From Parafilimonas sp. (GTDB lineage: Bacteria > Bacteroidota > Bacteroidia > Chitinophagales > Chitinophagaceae): a stretch of DNA of 14,031 nt. The stretch covers positions 1 to 14,031 of the forward strand of contig JAICKT010000074.1 of NCBI GenBank assembly GCA_025927795.1, read 5' to 3'. Shown here in pieces: positions 1 to 5,464 of this stretch (position 1 is its first letter; every line of letters starts with the position of its first letter). Made by a program: the position numbers and the translations under genes. Below the pieces are notes generated by a model that made no database searches, was not told the origin of the DNA, and saw nothing but the letters and a program-made list of their open reading frames with translations.

Positions 1-1077
1 AAAAGAAGATTAATTATGCTTACCCAATCAAAAAATCCAAAATTTAATTACCTGCGCCGCATAATGGTGTTACCTTTTTTAGCAGGCGTAATTTGTTTGT
101 TTGCCTTTACTATTAAAAATGAAAAAACGAATTCATCAGCCGATAAAAGTACTACTGCAAAACCATTTGTTTTGGTGGTTGATGCAGGGCATGGCGGAAA
201 AGATTATGGTGCCCATGGCAATGGTTTATATGAAAAGGAGGCAGCGCTGAAGATTACAAAAGAGATGAAAGATTTATCATCTCAATATGGAATTGATGTT
301 GTGTTGACGAGAAATAATGATGTATTCATGTCGCCGCAACAAAAATCAGATTTTGTCAATACACAAAATGCAGATGCGTTTATATCAATTCATGTTAGTA
401 CGAATAGTCCTTCATATCCTAATAATTCCGGATTTGAAGTTTACCTGACTAAACGCAACACAAAATTTTTAGAAAACAGCAGAATATTAGGCTCTGCCAT
501 TTTGCAAAATTTAGGAACAGATTTTAAAGCACAGCAAAATTTAAACGTAAGGCAAGTTGGAATTTGGGTTTTGGATAACAGCAATATTCCTTCTGCATTA
601 ATTGAATGTGGCTACATAACTAATGCGGATGATGCAAGTAATTTAAAGGATGATGCAAAAATTGAGTTGATGGCGAAAAACATTTTGCAGGGTGTTGCTA
701 TGTATGCGAATAACAAAGTTGATAAATCATCTTTATATCAAATAAAAAATGAAAGTGCAGATACAACTTCTCCTGAAAAACCAACAGTTAAAAAAGATAC
801 ACTTGGAAGTGCCAATGCATTATATGTTTTAAATGGAAAGATAGTTCCTGAATCTGTTGTTGATAAAACAACTCCTTCGTCTATTGAAAGTGTAAATGTT
901 TTAAAGGGAAAAGATGCAACAGATAAATATGGTGTTAAAGGAAAAGATGGTGTAATTGAAATAACATTAAAAAAGGGAGTTCCGCCTCCACCACCTCCGG
1001 GTATATCTGAAGAACCGAATACTCCTCCACCTCCCCCAGCAAGAGATACGTTGGTGCAAACTAAACCAGTTTTTTAA
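1..1077 (+). CDS. BlaR1/M56-like membrane protein fused to a periplasmic N-acetylmuramoyl-L-alanine amidase, 5' end outside window
   Basis: The reading frame is open to the first base (KRRLI precedes the ATG at 16), so this is the 3' part of a longer gene. Residues below are counted from that ATG. The start (LTQSKNPKFNYLRR, then a hydrophobic stretch at about 17-33) is typical of the end of the membrane domain of Bacteroidota BlaR1/M56 peptidases. An Amidase_3 domain follows (about 51-231) with the expected zinc ligands H59 (DAGHGG), E73 and H126 (ISIH), and catalytic E197 (ALIECGY). It should cleave the bond between MurNAc and L-Ala in the periplasm. Residues about 266-321 (ALYVLNGKI, VLKGKDATDKYG, GVIEITLKKG) resemble a TonB-receptor plug, often appended to such M56 proteins. 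The tail has two proline runs. A standalone membrane-anchored amidase starting at 16 is possible but less likely. The M56 HExxH site, if present, lies upstream of the window. Confidence 0.82.
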   Translation, partial: KRRLIMLTQSKNPKFNYLRRIMVLPFLAGVICLFAFTIKNEKTNSSADKSTTAKPFVLVVDAGHGGKDYGAHGNGLYEKEAALKITKEMKDLSSQYGIDVVLTRNNDVFMSPQQKSDFVNTQNADAFISIHVSTNSPSYPNNSGFEVYLTKRNTKFLENSRILGSAILQNLGTDFKAQQNLNVRQVGIWVLDNSNIPSALIECGYITNADDASNLKDDAKIELMAKNILQGVAMYANNKVDKSSLYQIKNESADTTSPEKPTVKKDTLGSANALYVLNGKIVPESVVDKTTPSSIESVNVLKGKDATDKYGVKGKDGVIEITLKKGVPPPPPPGISEEPNTPPPPPARDTLVQTKPVF

Positions 1078-1104
1078 CGAGTAACAACAATATTTAACTT
1101 ACAT

Positions 1105-1140
1105 TAAACTGCAGCTTGCAATTAGCTGCAGTTTATTTTT
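1105..1140 (+). terminator. Rho-independent terminator after the amidase gene
   Basis: A perfect 12-bp inverted repeat, TAAACTGCAGCT (1105-1116) and AGCTGCAGTTTA (1124-1135), has a 7-nt loop and is followed by a T run (1136-1140). It lies 27 nt after the stop codon. The end of the T run is about 15 nt before the candidate promoter of the next gene. Confidence 0.85.
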
Positions 1141-1154
1141 ATAAATACACTAAC

Positions 1155-1162
1155 TATTTTTG
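1155..1162 (+). promoter_or_regulatory. Candidate TAnnTTTG promoter element for the HMA-like gene
   Basis: TATTTTTG matches the Bacteroidota -7 consensus TAnnTTTG. No TTTG is seen at the usual -33 distance; that region is T-rich and overlaps the preceding terminator tail. The leader to the ATG at 1209 would be about 40 nt. Confidence 0.4.
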
Positions 1163-1208
1163 TTTGCAGTAAAACAATAAAAAATAAATCTGTTGGTTTT
1201 AAAGTAGT

Positions 1209-1628
1209 ATGAAATATTTTTCTCTCATCGTCGCAGTAATATTTTCTATCAGCACACATGCGCAGGTAATGCAGGCAAAGCCAGTGTGGGCATCGATAAG
1301 CGTTCCTCAATTAAAGTGCTGGGAATGTCAGCAAAGATTAAATCAATATTTAGTGCGTGAAAAAGGACCCAACACAGATGCAGGAATTGGTCAGTGGAAA
1401 ATGGATTTGCGTAATGGCATTTTAAAAATTCAATATTATCCTGATAGAATTACACTGAACTATATACAAACAGCCATCGCAAACGCAGGCTTTGATGCAG
1501 ACACTGTTACCGCAGAGCCTGATTCTTACAAACGCCTTCCTAATGCTTGCAAAAAAGCAACAGATGGAAGTGGCTTTGGACCTTTTAAATATTGTAATCT
1601 TGATCCGGCAGACAGACCGAAGCAATAA
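1209..1628 (+). CDS. Secreted HMA-like (heavy-metal-associated fold) protein with CWEC motif
   Basis: 139 aa. Residues 1-18 form a signal peptide (hydrophobic core 4-14, likely cleavage THA|Q), so the mature protein should be periplasmic or outer-membrane facing. Residues about 26-98 follow the layout of a heavy-metal-associated domain: a first strand, then a CxxC (C37-W-E-C40) at the start of a helix, a middle strand (GILKIQYYP, 70-78), then a second helix ending in AIANAGFDAD. HMA domains usually bind Cu(I) or Zn(II) through the two cysteines, so metal binding or transfer is a reasonable inference, not shown. The C-terminal 40 residues hold two more cysteines (C114, C129) and a GFGPFKYC motif outside the HMA core. 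No transporter or metal regulator lies nearby. The gene appears monocistronic and converges on argS 79 bp downstream. Confidence 0.68.
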   Translation: MKYFSLIVAVIFSISTHAQVMQAKPVWASISVPQLKCWECQQRLNQYLVREKGPNTDAGIGQWKMDLRNGILKIQYYPDRITLNYIQTAIANAGFDADTVTAEPDSYKRLPNACKKATDGSGFGPFKYCNLDPADRPKQ

Positions 1629-1707
1629 TGTCTGATTTATGATGTAATCATGTCTTGATATTGTTTCTTTTCAATCATAAAATTCCAAATCAGCCATCAA
1701 ATTTTGT

Positions 1708-3516
1708 TTACATTCTCTCAGGAACTTTTATTCCTAATAACTGCATTGAAGTGTGAATGGTGTTTGCAGTAAATTCAGATAATATAGAACGTAAATATTT
1801 TTTCTCTTCATTTTCTGCATTGGTAATAGAATGCTCTGTATAAAATGAATTAAATGTTTTGGCAAGATTGAAAACATACACTGCAATTTTTGAAGGGTCA
1901 AAAAATGTTGCAGCTTCTTCTATTATTGTTGGAAATTGTTCAAGTTGTGTGATGATATTTTTTTCAAGCGGCAATAAATCAGTTTCCGGTTTCCGGTTTA
2001 TGGTGTGACGATTCACCTCATTCACCATTGCCCATTCACTATTCACTTTTCTCAGCACACTTTTTATCCTTGCATAAGTATATTGAACAAATGGACCGGT
2101 GAACCCATGAAAGTCTATACTTTCTTCAGGATTAAAAACCATTCTCTTTTTCGGGTCAACGCGCAACAGGAAAAATTTTAATGCACCTAATCCAATTGTT
2201 TCGTACAATTCTTTTAATTCATCTTCTGTAAAATCTTTCACCTTGCCAAGCTCTTCTGTTTTTTGCTTCGCTATGTTTATCATTTCATCAACAATATCAT
2301 CTGCATCAACAACGGTTCCTTCACGGCTTTTCATTTTTCCCGAAGGCAATTCAACCATTCCATAACTTAAATGATGAATTGCATTTGCATAAGGCAACCC
2401 CATTTTTTCGCAAATAAGCCTTAATACTTTAAAATGATAATTCTGCTCGTCTCCAACAACGTAAATATTTTCATCAATTTTATATTCTTCGTATTTGTCA
2501 ACAGCCAAGCCAATGTCCTGCGTTATGTAAACTGCCGTTCCATCTTTCCTGCGAACAATTTTTTTATCCAGACCATCAGCCGTTAAATCAATCCAAACGC
2601 TGCCATCATCTTCTTTATAAAAAATTCCTTTTTGCAAACCTGCTTCTACTAAATCTTTACCAAGAATGTAAGTGTTGCTTTCATAATAAATTTTATCAAA
2701 GTCAGCACCAATGCGTTTATATGTTTCATCAAAACCTTCATATACCCAACTGTTCATCATTGTCCAAAGCTCAATTACATCAGTCTTTCCGGCTTCCCAA
2801 TCAACCAACATTTGTTGCGCAGCTTTCATTATTGGCGCTTCTTTTTCTGCTTGTTCTTTTGTTGAACCTTTTGCAATTAATTCTTCTACCTGCTTTTTAT
2901 ACGCGTCATTAAACTTCACATAATAATCACCAACAAAATGGTCGCCCTTTGTATTGGTTGATTCTGGCGTTGCACCATTCGCAAACATTTTCCATGCAAG
3001 CATGCTTTTACAAATGTGAATACCACGGTCGTTTACAATGCAACTTTTAATAACATCATTGCCGGTTGATTTTAGAATTTCCGCAGCACTCCATCCTAAA
3101 AAAATATTTCGCAAATGCCCGAGATGGAGAGGTTTGTTTGTGTTGGGTGAAGAATATTCAACCATAATTTTTTTATGGCTGATGTTTTGTTTTCCAAAAG
3201 AGGCATTATTGAAATTTTCAGAAAGAAATTGTATCCAATATGCATCAGCAATAACAAGATTTAAAAAACCTTTAATGAGATTATATGATTTAAATAAACC
3301 CGGACTTTTTTCAATCAAATATTTTCCAAGTTCATTTCCCAAAGCATCAGGAGATTTTTTAAGTGGCTTTAGCAAAGCAAATAAAACAACAGTATAATCG
3401 CCTTCAAATTCCGGTTTGGTTAGATTGATGGTGATGCCTGATTCATCTACATCTGTTTTGTATAAATCAGCAATAGCCGTTTTTACAATTTGTTTTATGT
3501 TGTTTGATAAGCTCAT
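1708..3516 (-). CDS. argS: Arginyl-tRNA synthetase
   Basis: Class I aminoacyl-tRNA synthetase that charges tRNA-Arg in the cytoplasm. From the ATG at 3516 the protein is 602 aa, close to the family norm of about 560-600. The N-terminal additional domain is followed by the HIGH motif as HLGH (about 131-134, in SPNTNKPLHLGHLRN) and the KMSKS-equivalent KMKSR (about 394-398, in LPSGKMKSREGTVVDADD). The C-terminal anticodon-binding DALR domain ends in LLGIKVPERM, a typical ArgRS terminus. The frame extends upstream to a TTG at 3543, but the ATG is preferred: it gives the usual N-terminus, and the TTG lies upstream of the promoter element at 3526-3533. Residues about 491-513 (EWAMVNEVNRHTINRKPE) are encoded by heptamer repeats and look like an insertion between DALR-domain helices. 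Identity is near certain. Confidence 0.97.
   Translation of the reverse strand: MSLSNNIKQIVKTAIADLYKTDVDESGITINLTKPEFEGDYTVVLFALLKPLKKSPDALGNELGKYLIEKSPGLFKSYNLIKGFLNLVIADAYWIQFLSENFNNASFGKQNISHKKIMVEYSSPNTNKPLHLGHLRNIFLGWSAAEILKSTGNDVIKSCIVNDRGIHICKSMLAWKMFANGATPESTNTKGDHFVGDYYVKFNDAYKKQVEELIAKGSTKEQAEKEAPIMKAAQQMLVDWEAGKTDVIELWTMMNSWVYEGFDETYKRIGADFDKIYYESNTYILGKDLVEAGLQKGIFYKEDDGSVWIDLTADGLDKKIVRRKDGTAVYITQDIGLAVDKYEEYKIDENIYVVGDEQNYHFKVLRLICEKMGLPYANAIHHLSYGMVELPSGKMKSREGTVVDADDIVDEMINIAKQKTEELGKVKDFTEDELKELYETIGLGALKFFLLRVDPKKRMVFNPEESIDFHGFTGPFVQYTYARIKSVLRKVNSEWAMVNEVNRHTINRKPETDLLPLEKNIITQLEQFPTIIEEAATFFDPSKIAVYVFNLAKTFNSFYTEHSITNAENEEKKYLRSILSEFTANTIHTSMQLLGIKVPERM
1984..2047. repeat. 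Two heptamer repeat blocks inside argS
   Basis: On the + strand TTCCGGT occurs twice in tandem (1984-1997), followed by the related TTATGGT (1998-2004). A second block reads ATTCACC, ATTGCCC, ATTCACT, ATTCACT back to back (2020-2047), with one more ATTCACC at 2011-2017 set off by 2 nt. The 7-bp period does not match codon phase, yet the argS frame stays open throughout, so the repeat is translated as a short low-complexity linker. Confidence 0.75.
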
Positions 3517-3525
3517 AGCGGAGCG

Positions 3526-3533
3526 CAAATTTA
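3526..3533 (-). promoter_or_regulatory. Candidate TAnnTTTG promoter element for argS
   Basis: On the minus strand TAAATTTG is a full match to TAnnTTTG and ends 9 nt before the argS ATG (3516), implying a leader of only a few bases. No clear TTTG is visible at the -33 distance. Confidence 0.45.
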
Positions 3534-3577
3534 CTGCAAGCAAACTTGTAAATTCTCCTTAAATCTGCAAGCCAAAA

Positions 3578-3606
3578 TTTGCAATCTGCAATTACAATTA
3601 CCTTCG
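3578..3606 (+). promoter_or_regulatory. Candidate Bacteroidota-type promoter for the GtrA-like gene
   Basis: TTTG at 3578-3581 is followed after 17 nt by TACCTTCG at 3599-3606, one mismatch from TAnnTTTG. The start codon lies 7 nt further on, so the transcript would be almost leaderless. It diverges from the argS promoter in the same 97-bp gap. Confidence 0.55.
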
Positions 3607-3613
3607 CAGCCGC

Positions 3614-4132
3614 ATGAATAAACTGCATGAATTTATACGGAAATCGGTGTTATCTATTGTGGATGCATTTTATCCGTTGTTCAAAAAATTTATGCCGCTG
3701 CAAACGTATCGTTATGCGGCGTGTGGCGGCGCTAACATGCTTTTTGATATTATTTTATTTTTTTTATCGTACAATTATTTTATCGGAAAAAAGATTGTGT
3801 ACATCGGTGGGTTTGCCATTAGCCCATACATATTTGCTTTTCTTCTTTCGTTTTGTGTTTCTTTTCCCGTTGGTTTTTATTTAAGTCGTTATGTAGTTTG
3901 GCAACAGACAAAAACTAAAAAGCGTGTGCAGGTTTTTAAATATTTTTTAATTGTTGTTGCCTGTATTGCGCTCAATTATTTTTTTCTGAAATTATTTATT
4001 GAGGAGTTTCACTGGTGGCCAACGTTTTCAAAAATTATAACCAGCGTTTTTGTTGTAGCATTTAGTTATTTCTCGCAACGCAATTTTTCTTTTCGTGCAC
4101 CCAAACCAAATGAAGAAGATATAATTGTATAG
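3614..4132 (+). CDS. GtrA-like family four-helix membrane protein
   Basis: 172 aa. Four hydrophobic segments are visible at about 33-55, 61-92, 107-127 and 136-154. The segment RYAACGGANMLFD before the first helix, FYLSRYVVW after the second, and YFSQRNFSF at the C-terminal end match the pattern of the GtrA-like family (PF04138). Members act in the inner membrane in moving or flipping lipid-linked sugars for cell-surface polysaccharide or O-antigen glucosylation; for most members the exact substrate is unknown. No glycosyltransferase lies next to it here, so no substrate can be assigned. The ATG at 3614 is supported by a promoter element 7 nt upstream. The gene stands alone, divergent from argS, and is followed by a REP-like inverted repeat. 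Confidence 0.85.
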   Translation: MNKLHEFIRKSVLSIVDAFYPLFKKFMPLQTYRYAACGGANMLFDIILFFLSYNYFIGKKIVYIGGFAISPYIFAFLLSFCVSFPVGFYLSRYVVWQQTKTKKRVQVFKYFLIVVACIALNYFFLKLFIEEFHWWPTFSKIITSVFVVAFSYFSQRNFSFRAPKPNEEDIIV

Positions 4133-4136
4133 TGCG

Positions 4137-4247
4137 ACTTCACCACCAACCCTCTCCAAAAGAGAAGGGCAAGAAGCGTTGCAAATTAAAATCGGTCTAA
4201 ATTTTCTGGTTTTAAGTTCTCTCCTTTGGAGAGGATGTAGGTGAGGT
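4137..4247. repeat. REP-like imperfect inverted repeat between the GtrA-like gene and trhO
   Basis: The left arm (4137-4166) contains ACTTCACC, CCCTCTCC and AAAGAGAAGG. The right arm (4217-4247) contains the complementary TTCTCTCC, TTTGGAGAGG and GGTGAGGT. The arms pair over about 30 bp with a few mismatches and one 1-nt bulge, around a loop of about 50 nt. Each arm also holds its own small palindrome, perfect in the right arm (CTCTCC-TTT-GGAGAG). The core 'CCTCTCC-AAAG-GAGAGG ... GGTGAGG' resembles short intergenic repeats common in Bacteroidota genomes; that is from general knowledge and the copy number in this genome cannot be seen. It could also act as a transcript 3' end for the GtrA-like gene. 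Confidence 0.6.
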
Positions 4248-4256
4248 TTATCTTTG
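4225..4256 (+). promoter_or_regulatory. Candidate promoter for trhO
   Basis: TTTG (4225-4228) and TATCTTTG (4249-4256, a full TAnnTTTG match) are separated by 20 nt. The -33 element lies within the right arm of the inverted repeat. The predicted leader of about 70 nt contains two small hairpins. Confidence 0.5.
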
Positions 4257-4302
4257 CATTCAATTTTGTTCCGCCTGCAACGGAATTCATAATAATAATG
4301 AA

Positions 4303-4320
4303 ACCATGAGCATTCATGGT
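4303..4320 (+). promoter_or_regulatory. Leader hairpin 14 nt before the trhO start
   Basis: ACCATGA (4303-4309), loop GCAT, TCATGGT (4314-4320) form a perfect 7-bp stem. A second small stem, TTCCG/CGGAA (4269-4273 / 4281-4285), lies upstream in the same leader. A role in translation control is only an inference. Confidence 0.35.
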
Positions 4321-4334
4321 CTGAAATTTATCTT

Positions 4335-5378
4335 ATGGCATTATTACACAATCGCATTAACGGCGAAGAATTAAAACGCCGTTTGCTTGAAGAAACTGAA
4401 CCAAGAACCACCATCAGTTTTTACAAATATTTTCCTATTCAAAATCCGCAGGAGTTCCGCGATTATTTATATAAGCACTTACATAATTTAAAAGTATTTG
4501 GTAGAATATATCTCGCAGAAGAAGGTGTCAATGCGCAAATCAGCGTTCCTCAATCAAACTTTCAAACTTTTAAAAATTTTCTTTATTCAATAAGTGATTT
4601 AAATAATGTACGATTAAATATTGCCGTAGATGATGATGGTAAAAGCTTTTGGGTTTTGTCTGTAAAGGTGCGTGATAAAATCGTTGCTGATGGAATTAGC
4701 GACCCAAACTTCAGCATGAATAAAAAAGGAAGTTATGTTGATGCACTTAAAATGAATGAATTAATGCAGCAGGGTGATACAATAGTCATTGACATGCGTA
4801 ATCATTATGAATATGAGGTTGGGCATTTTGAAGACGCCCTTGAAATTCCTTCCGATACTTTTCGCGAACAATTACCCATGGCTGTTGATATGATGAAGGG
4901 CAAAGAAGAAAAAAATATCATCATGTATTGCACCGGTGGCATTCGTTGCGAAAAAGCCAGCGCTTATATGTTGCATAATGGATTTAAAAATGTATTTCAT
5001 CTTGAAGGCGGCATTATTAATTATGCCAATCAAATTAAAGAACAAAATCTACCTTCAAAATTCATCGGTAAAAATTTTGTTTTTGATAATCGTTTGGGTG
5101 AAAGAATTACAGGCGATATAATTGCGAAATGTCATCAATGCGGAAAGCCATGCGATATGCATACTAATTGCGCAAATAATGGCTGCCATCTTTTATTTAT
5201 CCAATGCGAAACGTGCAAAGAAAAATACAGCGGTTGCTGCAGCAAAGGATGTCAAGAAACCCTTAATCTTCCATTGGAAAGGCAGAAACAAATTCGCAAA
5301 GGCATTGATAAAGGAAGGAATGTTTTTAACAAAAGCAAGCAACGTTTAAGGCCCCGGATAAACCCTTTACCAGGTTAA
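4335..5378 (+). CDS. trhO: tRNA uridine(34) hydroxylase, rhodanese family (TrhO/YceA)
   Basis: 347 aa. TrhO uses molecular oxygen to hydroxylate U34 in the tRNA anticodon, giving 5-hydroxyuridine, the first step toward wobble modifications such as cmo5U or mo5U. The N-terminal UPF0176 domain (about 25-115, with IYLAEEGVNAQIS) is followed by a rhodanese domain (about 140-235) with the active-site loop C199-TGGIR-C205-EKAS, the hallmark of this family; C199 is the expected catalytic cysteine. A cysteine-rich C-terminal part carries ten cysteines between 266 and 306 (CHQC, CETC, CC and others), probably a zinc-binding module. The ATG at 4335 gives an N-terminus of the expected form. The gene is followed by dnaK on the same strand after 86 bp. 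The family assignment is firm; activity on this organism's tRNAs is inferred. Confidence 0.92.
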   Translation: MALLHNRINGEELKRRLLEETEPRTTISFYKYFPIQNPQEFRDYLYKHLHNLKVFGRIYLAEEGVNAQISVPQSNFQTFKNFLYSISDLNNVRLNIAVDDDGKSFWVLSVKVRDKIVADGISDPNFSMNKKGSYVDALKMNELMQQGDTIVIDMRNHYEYEVGHFEDALEIPSDTFREQLPMAVDMMKGKEEKNIIMYCTGGIRCEKASAYMLHNGFKNVFHLEGGIINYANQIKEQNLPSKFIGKNFVFDNRLGERITGDIIAKCHQCGKPCDMHTNCANNGCHLLFIQCETCKEKYSGCCSKGCQETLNLPLERQKQIRKGIDKGRNVFNKSKQRLRPRINPLPG

Positions 5379-5411
5379 TTGCCATCTGTCAATTTTTCAC
5401 TTATCTCTCCC

Positions 5412-5441
5412 ATGGCATAATGATTGAGCATTGATTGCCAT
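5412..5441 (+). promoter_or_regulatory. Hairpin candidate upstream of dnaK
   Basis: ATGGCA (5412-5417) can pair with TGCCAT (5436-5441), with an inner AATG/CATT stem, 23 nt before the dnaK start. The same ATGGCA could instead pair with an upstream TGCCAT (5380-5385), so two alternative folds exist. It is not a CIRCE element. No convincing TAnnTTTG promoter was found in this gap. Confidence 0.25.
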
Positions 5442-5464
5442 AACTTAATCTTAAAGAAATTAAT

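Noticed and set aside
1632..1693. Inverted repeat CTGATTT / AAATCAG between the HMA-like gene and argS as a terminator
   Set aside because: Only 7 bp with a loop of almost 50 nt and no clear T run directly after it.
3517..3543. TTG start at 3543 for argS
   Set aside because: It adds nine residues with no family support and lies upstream of the candidate promoter element.
5379..5464. CIRCE (HrcA operator) upstream of dnaK
   Set aside because: No TTAGCACTC / GAGTGCTAA repeat is present.
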